Shown: positions 1 to 10,709 of the stretch, in pieces | How the letters are laid out: each line of letters opens with the position of its first letter | Numbering within the stretch: the first letter of the stretch is position 1 | The notes under the pieces: model-generated | The model's input: only the letters and a program-made list of their open reading frames with translations | Database searches by the model: none | Told to the model about the DNA's origin: nothing | Made by a program: the position numbers and the translations under genes | From: Hydractinia symbiolongicarpus | Taxonomy: Eukaryota; Cnidaria; Hydrozoa; Anthoathecata; Hydractiniidae | Assembly (NCBI RefSeq): GCF_029227915.1 | Contig: NC_079885.1 | Location: 18,859,001 to 18,923,000, forward strand | DNA length: 64,000 nucleotides | Direction of reading: 5' to 3'

Positions 1-162
1 CAAGAGTGCGAGTATTAGATGTTTTTATTGGTATCATGTCATAAGCCATGTCAGGAAACTCACTTTTATTGGGAACAGATTTGTCAGTTGTTAGAAAGCG
101 CATGCCACTGGGTAGTTGTTCCACTTTAGTAGACCTGTTCTGAATTAAGATTAACAACACAT

Positions 163-235
163 CGATCACGATGGGACTCGAACCCACCATCTTCCGATTC
201 GAAGTCGGACGCCTTATCCATTAGGCCACGCGATC
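163..235 (-). tRNA. tRNA-Arg(UCG), class A
   Basis: Complete cloverleaf and perfect B box; the only change from the array consensus is U48G in the variable region. No T4 in the remaining 162 bases downstream within the window. Confidence 0.85.
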
Positions 236-495
236 ATATCAACGTACGCGTTACGCAACATAATCTGGTTGGCATCAAACAAAGCTCAATACCAGTAATT
301 TCTATGTTAATGACAACCCTAGCCCGTCTGTGTACAAATGTTTTAATTAATTGACTTGTTCCTACGTGTAATTTCAAGGCTATGCCGCAGCCAGAGGAAA
401 TGCTGTATATTAGCGACGGCTGGCAAGAATGCACAAACTAACGATGGCTGTAAAATGGTTGACAACGAATTTTACGAGGAATTTATCAAGGGCTG

Positions 496-510
496 ACAAT
501 GATTCATTGT
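496..510. other. 15-bp palindrome in the spacer
   Basis: ACAATGATTCATTGT has 7-bp perfect arms around one base. It recurs in every unit with the CTGACAATGATTCATTGTAA spacer version; other units read ACAACGATTCATTG and lose a pair. Confidence 0.6.
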
Positions 511-689
511 AAATATGATTAGAGAAACAAGAACGTCAGTGTTAAATGTACCTATTAGTAGCATGTCGCAAGCCATGTTACGAAATTCACTTTTATTGGG
601 AACAGATTTGTCAATTTTTAGAAAGCGCATGCCACTGGGTAGTTGTTCCACTTTAGTAGACCTGTTCTGAACTAAAATTAACAACACAT

Positions 690-761
690 CGATCACAATG
701 GGACTTGACCCACAATCGTCCGATTCGAAGTCGGACGCCCTATCCATTAGGCCACCCGATC
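690..761 (-). pseudogene. tRNA-Arg-like, class D
   Basis: 72 nt: the T loop is 6 nt (TCAAGT), destroying the B box. G6/G67 mismatch in the acceptor. Anticodon UCG. T4 at 674-677. Confidence 0.75.
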
Positions 762-1215
762 ATATCAACGTACACGTTACGCAACAAAATTTGGTTGGAA
801 TAAAACAAAACTCATTCGCCAATAATTTCTATGTTAATGACAACCGTGGCGCGTCTGTGTACAAATGTGTTACACAATTTACTGGTTCCTATGTGTAATT
901 TCATGGCTCTGCTTCGGCCAGAGGAATTGCTGTAAGTTAGCGACAGCTGGCAAGAATGTAAAACTAACGATGGCTGTAGAATGGCTTACAATGAATTATA
1001 CGAGGAATTTTTCAGGGGCTGACAACGATTCATTGGATATTTGATTAAAAAAACAAGAGTGCGAGAATTAAATGTTTTTATTGGTATCATGTCATAAGCC
1101 ATGTCAGGAAATTCACTTTTATTGGGAACAGATTTGTCAGTTGTTAGAAAGCACATGCCACTGGGTAGTTGTTCCACTTTAGTAGACCTGTTCTGAACTA
1201 AGATTAACAACACAT

Positions 1216-1288
1216 CGATCACGATGGGACTCGAACCCACCATCTTCCGATTAGAAGTCGGACGCTTTATCCATTAGGCCACGCGATG
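1216..1288 (-). pseudogene. tRNA-Arg-like with UCU anticodon, class A
   Basis: The loop is CTTCTAA, giving anticodon UCU, still an arginine anticodon (AGA). B box perfect. G1C breaks the first acceptor pair and G23A breaks C12-G23. Confidence 0.65.
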
Positions 1289-1741
1289 ATATCAACGTAC
1301 GCGTTACGCAACATAATCTGGTTGGCATCAAACAAAGCTCAATACCAGTAATTTCTATGTTAATGACAACCCTAGCCCGTCTGTGTACAAATGTTTTAAT
1401 TAATTGACTTGTTCCTACGTGTAATTTCAAGGCTATGCCGCAGCCAAAGGAAATGCTGTATATTAGCGACGGCTGGTAAGAATGTAAAACTAACGATGGC
1501 CGTAAAATGGTTGACAATGATTTATACGAGGAATTTTTCAGGAGCTGACAACGATTCATTGGATATTTGATTAGAAAAACAAGAATGCGAGTATTAAATA
1601 TTTTCATTAGTAACATGTCGCAAGCCATGTTACGAAATCCACTTTTATTGGGAACAGATTTGTCGGTTTTCAGGAATCGCATGCCACTGGGTAGTTTCTC
1701 CACTTTAGTAGACTTGTTCTCAACTAAGATTAACAACACAT

Positions 1742-1814
1742 CGATCACGATGGGACTCGAACCCACAATCTTCCGATTCGAAGTCGGACGCCTAATCCAT
1801 AAGGCCACGCGATC
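1742..1814 (-). tRNA. tRNA-Arg(UCG), class A, altered D loop
   Basis: All stems pair and the B box is perfect, but A14 and A21 are both U. This removes the normal U8-A14 tertiary pair, so function is doubtful. No proximal T4. Confidence 0.55.
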
Positions 1815-2252
1815 ATATCAACGTACGCGTTACGCAACAAAATCTGGTTGGCATCAAACAAAGCTCAATGACAGTAATTTCTAAGTTACAGGCAACCCTG
1901 GCACGTCTGTGTACAAATGTGTTAATTAATTGACTGGCACCTCCGTGTAATTTCATGGCTATGCCGCCGCCAGAGGAAATGCTGTATATTACCGATGGCT
2001 GGCAAGATTGCACAAACTAACGATGGCTTTATAATGGTTGACAATGAATTTTACGAGGAATATTTCAAGGCCTGGCAACGATTCATTGTAAATATGATTA
2101 GAGAAACAAGAATGCCAGTATTAAATGTACTTATTAGTAGCATGTCACAAGCCATGTTACGAAATCCAGTTTTATTGGGAACAGATTTGTCAATTCTTAG
2201 AAAGCGCATGCCACTGGGTAGTTGTTCCACTTTAGTAGACCTGTTCTGAAAT

Positions 2253-2256
2253 AAAA
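2253..2256 (-). terminator. Pol III T4 terminator
   Basis: TTTT on the minus strand 12 nt beyond the tRNA at 2269-2341. This spot is TTTT in T4 units and CTTA in the others. Representative of the T4 class; other T4 positions are given with their tRNAs. Confidence 0.7.
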
Positions 2257-2268
2257 TTAACAACACAT

Positions 2269-2341
2269 CGATCACAATGGGACTCGAACCCACAATCTTC
2301 CGATTCGAAGTCGGACGCCTTATCCATTAGGCCACGCGATC
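2269..2341 (-). tRNA. tRNA-Arg(UCG), class A with T4
   Basis: One of the best copies. All stems pair, with G5-U68 and G7-U66 the only acceptor wobbles. A and B boxes are consensus. T4 at 2253-2256 leaves a 12-nt trailer. Confidence 0.9.
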
Positions 2342-2743
2342 ATATCAACATACACGTTACGCAACAAAATTTGGTTAGTATAAAACAAAACTCATTCGTC
2401 AATAATTTCTATGTTAATGACAACCGTAGCTCGTCTGTGTACAACTGTGTTAATTGATTTACTGGTTCCTCAGTCTGGCAAGAATGTAAAACTAACGATG
2501 GCTGTAAAATGGTTGACAATGATTTATACGAGGAATTTTTCAGGGGCTGACAACGATTCATTGGATATTTGAATAGAAAAACATGAATGCGAGTATTAAA
2601 TGTTTTTATAAGTAGCATGTCACAAGCCATGTTAGGAAATTGACTTTAATTGGGAACAAACTTGTCAATTTTTAGAAAGCGCAAGCCACTGGGTAGGTGT
2701 TCCACTTTAGTAGACCTGTTCTGAACTAAGATTAACAACACAT

Positions 2744-2816
2744 CGATCACGATGGGACTCCAGCCCACAATCTTCCGATTCGAAGTTGGACGCCTGATCC
2801 ATTAGGCCACGCGATC
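2744..2816 (-). pseudogene. tRNA-Arg-like, decayed class A
   Basis: T loop CTGGAGT loses U54 and C56, so the B box is gone. A30/C40 mismatch in the anticodon stem and A21C. Follows the 475-bp short unit. Confidence 0.75.
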
Positions 2817-3270
2817 ATGTCAACGTACGTGTTACGCAACATAATCTGGTTGGCATCAAACAAAGCTCAATACCAGTAATTTCTATGTTAATGACAACCC
2901 TAGCCCGTCTGTGTACAAATGTTTTAATTAATTTACTGATTCCTCCGTGTAATTTCATGGCTCTGCTGCGGCCAGAGGAAATGCTGTATATTAGCGACGG
3001 CTGGCAAGAATGCACAAACTAACGATGGCTGTAAAATGTTTGACAATGATTTATACGAGAAATTTTTCAGGGGCTGACAACGATTTGTTGGATATTTGAA
3101 TAGAAAAACAAGAATGCGAGTATTAAATGTTTTTATAGGTAGCAAGTCACAAGCCATGTTATGAAATTGACTTTAATTAGGAACAGATTTGTCAATTTTT
3201 AGAAAGCGCATGCCACTGGGTAGTTGTTCCACTTTAGTAGACCTGTTCTGAACTAAGCTTAACAACACAT

Positions 3271-3343
3271 CGATCACGATGGGACTCGAACCCACAATCT
3301 TCCGATTCGAAGTCGGACGCCTTATCCATTAGGCCACGCGATC
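3271..3343 (-). tRNA. tRNA-Arg(UCG), canonical body
   Basis: Reference copy for the array; reads CGN arginine codons, chiefly CGA. Acceptor GATCGCG pairs with CGTGATC (G5-U68 is the one wobble). D stem GCCT/AGGC and anticodon stem TCCGA/TCGGA enclose CTTCGAA: U33, anticodon UCG, A37. T stem GTGGG/CCCAT, T loop TTCGAGT, discriminator G73. A20 and C35, known ArgRS identity positions in many organisms, are present. A box TGGCCTAATGG and B box GGTTCGAGTCC are intact. There is no CCA and no intron. The weak point is termination: the sequence 13-16 nt past the 3' end reads CTTA on the minus strand rather than TTTT, so a precursor would run on. Confidence 0.9.
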
Positions 3344-3797
3344 ATATCAACGTACGCGTTACGCAACAAAATCTGGTTGGCATAAAAAAATGCATAATAG
3401 CCGTAATTTCTAGGTTAATGACAACCCTAGCGCGTCTGTGCACAAATGTTTTAATTAATTGACTGGTTCCTCCTGGTAATTTCAAAGCCATGCTGCAGCC
3501 AGAGGAAATGCTGTATATTAGCGATGGCTGGCAAGAATGCACAAAATAACAATGGCTGTAAAATGGTTGACAATGAATTTTACGAGGAATATTTCAAGGG
3601 CTCGCAACGATTCACTGTAAATGTGATTAAAGAAACAAGAATGCCAGTGCTAAATGAACCTATTAGTAGCATGTCGCAAGCCATATTACGAAATCCACTT
3701 TTATTGGGAACAGATGTGTCGGTTTTAAGGAATTGCATGCCATTGGGTAGTTTCTCCGATTTAGTAGACTTGTTTTCAACTAAGATTAACAACACAT
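3344..3797. repeat. representative spacer between two tRNA copies
   Basis: This 454-bp spacer stands for all the others; I see no gene in it. Next to the tRNA 5' end is a CpG-rich imperfect dyad (3351-3363). Further on come a TTAATTAATT block, a GGCTGGCAAGAATG block, and AT-rich sequence leading to the 3' side of the next tRNA. Spacers vary as a few linked types: ATGTTACAGGCAACCCTGG, ATGTTAATGACAACCCTAG, or ATGTTAATGACAACCGCAG in the first third, and CTTTAATTGGG or CCAGTTTTATTGGG in the last third. These types recombine with the tRNA classes, so units are mosaics. Confidence 0.85.
3351..3363. promoter_or_regulatory. CpG-rich dyad upstream of the tRNA
   Basis: CGTACGCGTTACG lies 8-20 bp upstream of the tRNA 5' end (on the minus strand), with CGTA/TACG arms and three CpGs. 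Most units carry this or CGTACACGTTACG. Its position would suit an upstream element or a methylation target; no known element is recognised. Confidence 0.4.
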
Positions 3798-3870
3798 CGA
3801 TCACGATGGGACTGGAACCCACAATCTTCCGATTAGAAGTCGAACGCCTTATCCATTAGGCCACGCGATC
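3798..3870 (-). pseudogene. tRNA-Arg-like with UCU anticodon, class C
   Basis: C57 breaks the B box and U28-G42 is a wobble. Loop CTTCTAA gives UCU. U8 is retained, unlike most of class C. Confidence 0.7.
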
Positions 3871-4324
3871 ATATCAACGTTCGCGTTACGCAGCATAATC
3901 TGGTTGGCATCAAACAAAGCTCAATACCAGAAATTTCTATGTTAATGACAACCCTAGCCCGTCTGTGTACAAATGTTTTAATTAATTGACTGGTTCCTCC
4001 AGGTAATTTCAAGGCTATGCCGCAGCCACAGGAAATGCTGTATATTAGCGACGGCTGGCAAGAATGCACAAACTAACGATGGCTGTAAAATGGTTGACAA
4101 TGAATTTTACGAGGAATATTTCAAGGGCTCGCAACGATTCACTGTAAATATGATTAGAGAAACAAGAATGCCAGTATTAAATGTACTTAATAGTAGCATG
4201 TCACAAGCCATGTTCCGAAATCCAGTTTTATTGGGAACAGATTTTTCAATTTTAAAGAAGCGCATGGCGCTGGGAAATCTTTCCACTTTAGTAGACTTGT
4301 TCTCAACTAAGATTAACAATACGT

Positions 4325-4396
4325 TTACCACAATGGAACTCAACCCACAATCGTCCGATTCGAAGTCGGACGCCCTATCCATTAGGCCACCCGATC
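4325..4396 (-). pseudogene. tRNA-Arg-like, class D
   Basis: 72 nt with T loop TTGAGT. The acceptor is poor (G1/A72 and G6/G67 mismatches). Anticodon UCG. Confidence 0.75.
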
Positions 4397-4851
4397 ATAT
4401 CAACGTGCACGTTACGCAACAAAATTTGGTTTCAATGAAACAAAACTCATTAGCCAATAATTTCTATGTTAATGACAACCGTAGCGCGTCTGTGTACATA
4501 TGTGTTACTTAATTTACTGGTTCCTCCGTGTAATTTCATGGTTCTGCTGCGGCCAGAGGAATTGCTGTATGTTAGCGACAGGTGGCAAGAGTGTAAAACT
4601 AACGATGGCTGTAAAATGGTTTACAATGAATTATACGAGGAATTTTTTCAGGGGCTGACAACGATTCATTGGATATTTGATTAGAAAAACAGGAGTGCGA
4701 GTATTAAATGTTTTTATTGGTAGCATGTCATAAGCCATGATAGGAAATTCACTTTTATTGGGAACAGATTTGTCAATTTTTAGAAAGCGCATGCCACTGG
4801 GTAGTTGTTCCACTTTAGTAAACCTGTTCTGAACTAAGATTAACAATACGT

Positions 4852-4923
4852 TGACCACAATGGAACTCAACCCACAATCGTCCGATTCGAAGTCGGACGC
4901 TTTATCCATTAGGGCACGCGATC
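4852..4923 (-). pseudogene. tRNA-Arg-like, class D/F mosaic
   Basis: 6-nt T loop as in D, with G10C as in F and a C12/A23 mismatch. Acceptor GATCGCG/TGTGGTC still pairs. Anticodon UCG. Confidence 0.7.
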
Positions 4924-5377
4924 ATATCAACGTACGCGTTACGCAGCATTATCTGGTTTGCATCAAACAAAGTTCAATGCCAGTAATTTCTATGTTAATG
5001 ACAACCCTAGCCCGTCTGCGTACAAATGTGTTAATTAATTGACTGGTACCTCCATGTAATTTCGTGGCTATGCTACGGCCAGAGGAATTGCTGTATATTA
5101 GAGACGGCTGGCAAGAATGCACAAATTAACGATGGCTGTATAATTGTTGACAATGATTTATACGAGAAATCTTTCAGGGGCTGAAAACGATTCATTGGAT
5201 ATTTGAATAGAAAAACAAGAATTCGAGTATTAAATGTTTTTATTGGTAGCATGTCATAAGCAATGTTAGGAAATTCACTTTTATTGGGAACGGATTTTTC
5301 AATTTATAGAAAGCGCATGCCACTGGGTAGTTGTTCCACTTTAGTAGACCTGTTCTCAACTAAGATTAACAATATGT

Positions 5378-5450
5378 TGACCAAAATTGGACTCGAACCC
5401 ACAATCGTCCGAATCGAAATCGGTGGCCCTATCCATAAGGCCACGCGATC
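5378..5450 (-). pseudogene. tRNA-Arg-like, class B(UCG), internal T4
   Basis: B box perfect, but a T4 run lies inside the gene (plus-strand AAAA at 5383-5386, at the T-stem/acceptor boundary), so Pol III should stop early. A27/A43 mismatch. Loop TTTCGAT. Confidence 0.7.
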
Positions 5451-5904
5451 ATATCAACGTACACGTTAAGCAACAAAATTTGGTTGGAATAAAACAAAAC
5501 TCATTCACCTATAATTTCTATGTTAATGACAACAGTAGCGCGTCTGTGTACAAATGTGTTAATTAATTTACTGGTTCCTCCGTGTAATTTCATGGCTGTG
5601 CTGCGGGCAGAAGAATTGCTGTATGTTAGCGACAGCTGGCAAGAATGTAAAATTAACGATGGCTGTAAAATGGTTGACAATGATTTATACGAGGAATTTT
5701 TCAGTGGCTGACAACGATTCATTGTAAATTTGATTAAAGAAACAAGAATGCCAGTGTTAAATGTACCTATTAGTAGCATGTCGCAAGCCATGTTACGAAA
5801 TCCGCTTATATTGGGAACAGATTTGTCGGTTTTAAGGAATCGCATGCAATGGGGTACTTTCTCCAATTTAGTAGACTTTTTCTCAACTAAGATTAACAAA
5901 ACAT

Positions 5905-5977
5905 CGATCACGATGGGACTGGAACCCACAATCTTCCGATTCGAAGTCGAACGCCTTATCCATTAGGCCACGCGATC
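5905..5977 (-). pseudogene. tRNA-Arg-like, class C with adjacent T4
   Basis: C57 in the B box and U28-G42; U8 kept. T4 at 5898-5901, only 3 nt past the 3' end. Confidence 0.7.
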
Positions 5978-6432
5978 ATATCAACGTACGCGTTACGCAA
6001 CAAATTTTGGTTGGCATCAAACAAAGCTCAATGCCAGTAATTTCTATGTTACAGGCAACCCTGGCACGTCTGTGTACAATTGTGTTAATTAATTGACCGG
6101 CAACTCCGTGTAATTTCATGGCTATGCCGCCGCCAGAGGAAATGCTGTATATTAGAGATGGCTGGCAAGAATGCACAAACTAACGATGGCTGTAAAAATG
6201 GTTGACAATGAATTTTACGAGGAATATTTCAAGGGCTGGCAACGATTCATTGGATATTTGAATAGAAAAACAAGAATGCGAGTATTAAATGTTTTTATAG
6301 GTAGCATGTCACAGGCCATGTTACGAAATTGAACTTAATTGGGAACAGATTTGTCAATTTTTAGAAAGCGCATGCCACTGGGTAGTTGTTCCACTTTAGT
6401 TGACCTGTTTTGAACTAAGATTAACAACACAT

Positions 6433-6504
6433 CGATCACGATAAGACTCGAACCCACAATCTTCCGATTCGAAGTCGGCGCCTTATCCACTAGGCCACGC
6501 GATC
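6433..6504 (-). pseudogene. tRNA-Arg-like, class E, 1-nt deletion
   Basis: 72 nt: one base is missing at the 26/27 junction, damaging the first anticodon-stem pair. T stem uses two G-U pairs. Confidence 0.7.
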
Positions 6505-6958
6505 ATATCAACGTATGCGTTACGCAACAAAATTTGGTTATTATAAAACAAAACTCATTCGCCAATAATTTCTATGTGAATAACAACTTTAGCGCGTCTG
6601 TGTACAAATGTGTTAATTAATTTACTGGTTCTTCCGTGTAATTTCATGGCTCTGTGGAGACCAGAGGAATTGCTGTATGTTAGCGACGGCTGGCAAGAAT
6701 GCACAAACTAACGATGGGTGTAAAATGGTTGACAATGAATTTTACGAGGAATACTTCAAGGGCTGGCAAGGATTCATTGAAATATGATTAGAGAAACAAG
6801 AATGCCAGTACTAAATGTACTTATTAGTAGCATGTCCCAAGCCATGTTACGAAATCCAGTTTTATTTGGAACAGATTTGTCAATTTTTAGAAAGCGCATG
6901 CCACTGGTTAATAGTTCCACTTTAGTAGACCTGTTCTGAACTAAGATTAACCACACAT

Positions 6959-7031
6959 CGATCACGATGAGACTCGAACCTACAATCTTCCGAATCGAAG
7001 TCGGACGCCTTATCCATTAGGCCACGCGATC
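6959..7031 (-). pseudogene. tRNA-Arg-like, class G
   Basis: T stem has an A51/C63 mismatch plus G52-U62. Loop CTTCGAT (A38U). Anticodon UCG. No T4. Confidence 0.6.
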
Positions 7032-7485
7032 ATATCAACGTTCGCGTTACGCAACATAATGTGGTTGGCATCAAACAAAGCCCAATACCACAAATTTCTA
7101 TGTTAATGACAACCCTAGCCCGTCTGCGTACAAATGTGTTAATTAATTGACTGGTACCTCCATGTAATTTCGTGGCTATGCTGCGGCCAGAGGAATTGCT
7201 GTATATTAGAGACGGCTGGCAAGAATGCACAAATTAACGATGGCTGTAAAATGGTTGACAATGAATTTTACGAGGAATATATCAAGGGCTGACAATGATT
7301 CATTGTAAATTTGATTAGAGGAACAAGAATGCCAGTATTAAATGTACTTATCAGTAGCATGTCCCATGCCATGTTACGAAATCAAGTTTTATTGGGAACA
7401 GATTTGTCAATTTTTAGAAAGCGCATGCCACTGGGTAGTTGTTCCACTTTAGTAGACCTGTTCTGAACTAAAATTAACAACACAT

Positions 7486-7558
7486 CGATCACGATGGGAC
7501 TCGAACCCACAATCTTCCAATTCGAAGTCGGACGCCTTATCCATTAGGCCACGCGATC
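7486..7558 (-). tRNA. tRNA-Arg(UCG), class A with T4
   Basis: All stems form, with one G30-U40 wobble in the anticodon stem. A and B boxes are consensus. T4 at 7470-7473. A strong candidate for an expressed copy. Confidence 0.88.
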
Positions 7559-8011
7559 ATATCAACGTACGCGTTACGCAACAATATCTGGTTGGCATCA
7601 AACAAAGTTCAATGCCAGTAATTTCTATGTTAATGACAACCGCAGCGCGTCTGTGTACAAATGTGTTAATTAATTTACTGGTTCCTCCGTGTAATTTCAT
7701 GGATCTGCTGCGGCCAGAGGAATTGCTGTATTTTAGCGACAACTGGCAAGAATGTAAAACTAACGATGGCTGTAAAATGGTTGACAATGATTTATACGAG
7801 AAATTTTTCAGGGGCTGACAACGATTCATTGGATATTTGAATAGAAAAACAAGAATGCGAGTATTAAATGTTTTTATAGGTAGCATGTCACAAGCCATGT
7901 TACGAAATTGACTTTAATTGGGAACAGATTTGTCAATTTTTAGAAAGCGCATGCCACTGGTTAGTTGTTCCACTTTAGTAGACCTGTTCTGAACTAAGAT
8001 TAACAACACAT

Positions 8012-8084
8012 CGATCACGATGGGACTCGAACCCACAATCTTCCTATTCGAAGTCGGACGCCTTATCCATTAGGTCACGCGATC
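8012..8084 (-). pseudogene. tRNA-Arg-like, decayed class A
   Basis: G30/A40 mismatch beside the loop and A10/C25 mismatch in the D stem. B box perfect. Anticodon UCG. No T4. Confidence 0.65.
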
Positions 8085-8537
8085 ATATCAACGTACGCGT
8101 TACGCAACAAAATCTGGTTGGCATCAAACAAAGCTCAATAGCAGTAATTTCTATGTTAATGACAACCCTAGCGCGTCTGTGCACAAATGTTTTAATTAAT
8201 TGACTGTTTCCTCCAGGTAATTTCATGGCTCTGCTGCGGCCAGAAGAATTGCTGTATGTTAGCGACAGCTGGCAAGAATGTAAAACTAACGATGGCTGTA
8301 AAATGGTTGACAATGATATATACGAGGAATTTTTCTGGGGCTGACAACGATTCATTGTAAATTTGATTAGAGAAACAAGAATGCCAGTGTTAAATGTACC
8401 TATTAGTAGCATGTCGCAAGCCATGTTACGAAATTCTCTTTTATTGGGAACAGATTTGTCAATTTTTAGAAAGCGAATGTCACTGGGTAGTTGTTCCACT
8501 TTTGTAGACCTGTTCTGAACTAAGATTAACAACACAT

Positions 8538-8610
8538 CGATCACGATGGGACTCGAACCCACAATCTTAAGATTCCGAGTCGGACGCCTTATCCATTAAG
8601 CCACGCGATC
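8538..8610 (-). pseudogene. tRNA-Arg-like with CGG anticodon
   Basis: Loop CTCGGAA would give anticodon CGG (proline CCG). Two mismatches (28/42 and 29/41) wreck the stem. B box perfect. Confidence 0.65.
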
Positions 8611-9066
8611 ATATCAATGTACGCGTTACGCAACAATATCTGGTTGGCATCAAAAAAAGCTCAATGGCAGTAATTTCTATGTTACAGGCAACCCTGGCAC
8701 GTCTGTGTACAAATGTGTTAATTAATTGAGTGGCACCTCCGAGTAATTTCATGGCTATGCCGCCGCCAGAGGAAATGCTGTATATTAGCGACGGCTGGCA
8801 AGAATGCACAAACTAACGATGGCTGTAAAAATGGTTGACAATGAATTTTACGAGGAATAATTTAAGCGCTGACAACGGTTCATTGGATATTCGAATAGAA
8901 AAACCAGAATGCGAGTATTAAATGTTTTTATAGGTAGGATGTCACAAGCCATGTTACGAAATCCAGTTTTATTGGGAACAGAATTGGTCAATTTTCAAGA
9001 AGCGCATGGCGCTGGGAATTCTTTTCGCTTTAGTAGACTTGTTCTCAACTAAGATTAACAATATGT

Positions 9067-9139
9067 TGACCATAATTGGACTCGAACTCACAATCGTCCG
9101 ATTTGAAATCGGTCGCCCTATCCATTAGGCCATGCGATC
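9067..9139 (-). pseudogene. tRNA-Arg-like, class B(UCA)
   Basis: Loop TTTCAAA gives anticodon UCA, which would read UGA. Mismatches at A27/A43, C6/A67 and G51/A63. The first B-box G is changed. Confidence 0.65.
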
Positions 9140-9593
9140 ATATCAACGTACACGTTACGCAACAAAATTTGGTTGGAATAAAACAAAACTCATTCGCCTA
9201 TAATTTCTATGTTAATGACAACCGTAGCGTGTCTGTGTACAAATGTGTAAATTAATTTACTGGTTCCTCCGTGTAATTTCAAGGCTCTGCTGCGGCCAGA
9301 AGAATTGCTGTATGTTAGCGACAGCTGGCAAGAATGTAAAACTAACGATGGCTGTAAAATGGTTGACAATGATTAATACGAGGAATTTTTCAGGGGCTGA
9401 CAACGATTCATTGTAAATTTGATTAGAGAAACAAGAATGCCAGTGTTAAATGTACGTATTAGTAGCATGTCGCAAGCCATGTTACGAAATCCACTTTTAT
9501 TGGGAACAGATTTCTCGGTTTTAAGGAATCGCATGCCATTGGGTAGTTTCTCCAATTTAGTAGACTTGTTCTCAACTAAGATTAACAACACAT

Positions 9594-9666
9594 CGATCGC
9601 GATGGGACTGGAACCCACAATGTTTCGATTCGAAGTCGAGCGTCTTATCCATTAGGCCGCGCGATC
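9594..9666 (-). pseudogene. tRNA-Arg-like, class C
   Basis: C57 and C8. Acceptor is fully Watson-Crick here because U68 is C (G5-C68). C27/A43 and C11/A24 mismatches. U28-A42 pair. Confidence 0.7.
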
Positions 9667-10108
9667 ATATCAACGTACAAAATCTGGTTGGCATCAAACA
9701 AAGCTCAATGCCAGTAATTTCTATGTTACAGGCAACCCTGGCACGTCTGTGTACAAATTTGTTAATTAATTGACTGGCACATCCGTGTAATTTCATGGCT
9801 ATGCCGCCGCCAGAGGAAATGCTGTATATTAGCGACGGCTGGCAAGAATGCACAAACTAACGATGGCGGTAAAATGGTTGACAACGGATTTTACGAGAAA
9901 TATATCAAGGGCGGACAATGATTCATTGTAAATTTGATTAGAGAAACAAGAATGCCAGTATTCAATGTACTTATTAGTAGCATGTCCCAAGCCATGTTAC
10001 GAAATCCACTTTTATTGGGAACAGATTTGTCAATTTTTAGAAAGCGCATGCCGCTGGGTAGTTGTTTCACTTCAGTTGACCTGTTCTGAACTAAGATTGA
10101 CAACACAT

Positions 10109-10181
10109 CGATCACGATAAGACTCGAACCCACAATCTTCCGATTCGAAGTCGGACGCCTTATCCATTAGGCCACGCGATC
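10109..10181 (-). tRNA. tRNA-Arg(UCG), class E
   Basis: Only difference from consensus is the T-stem 3' strand CTTAT, giving G51-U63 and G52-U62. The B box ends in T. No proximal T4, so activity is uncertain. Confidence 0.55.
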
Positions 10182-10636
10182 ATATCAACGTACGCGTCAC
10201 GCAACAACATCTGGTTGGCATCAAACAAAGCTCAATACCAGTAATTTCTATGTTACAGGCAACCCTGGCACGTCTGTGTACAAATGTGTTAATTAATTGA
10301 GTGGCACCTCCGAGTAATTTCATGGCTATGCCGCCGCCAGAGGAAATGCTGTATATTAGCGACGGCTGGCAAGAATGCACAAACTAACGATGGCTGTAAA
10401 AATGGTTGACAATGAATTTTACGAGGAATACTTCAAGGGCTGGCAACGATTCATTGAAATATGATTAAAGAAACAAGAATGCCAGTATTAAATGTACTTA
10501 TTAGTAGCATGTCCCAAGCCATGTTACGAAATTCAGTTTTATTGGGAACAGAAGTGGTCAATTTTCAAGAAGCGCATGGCGCTGGGAATTCTTTTCGCTT
10601 TAGTAGACTTGTTCTCAACTAAGATTAACAATATGT

Positions 10637-10709
10637 TGACCACAATTGGACTCGAACCCACAATCGTCCGATTTGAAATCGGACGCCCTATCCATTAGGC
10701 CATGTGATC
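10637..10709 (-). tRNA. tRNA-like, UCA anticodon, class B
   Basis: Loop TTTCAAA has U33 and anticodon UCA, complementary to UGA. Acceptor GATCACA/TGTGGTC pairs at all seven positions, with A5-U68 and A7-U66 in place of G5-U68 and G7-C66. The anticodon stem is perfect and the B box is GGTTCGAGTCC. A20 and C35 are kept, so charging with arginine is conceivable. Against function: a G51/A63 mismatch and no T4 near the 3' end. It is not tRNA-Sec, which needs a long variable arm and a different acceptor. Confidence 0.6.

Noticed and set aside
1251-1808. 185-codon minus-strand open frame as a gene
   Set aside because: It starts within one tRNA copy and ends beside another, is broken in most of the 122 units, and shows no recognisable domain. 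It is a frame of the repeat.
10637-10709. Selenocysteine tRNA because of the UCA anticodon
   Set aside because: The body is a 73-nt tRNA-Arg with a 5-nt variable region and 7-bp acceptor; tRNA-Sec has a long variable arm and extended acceptor.
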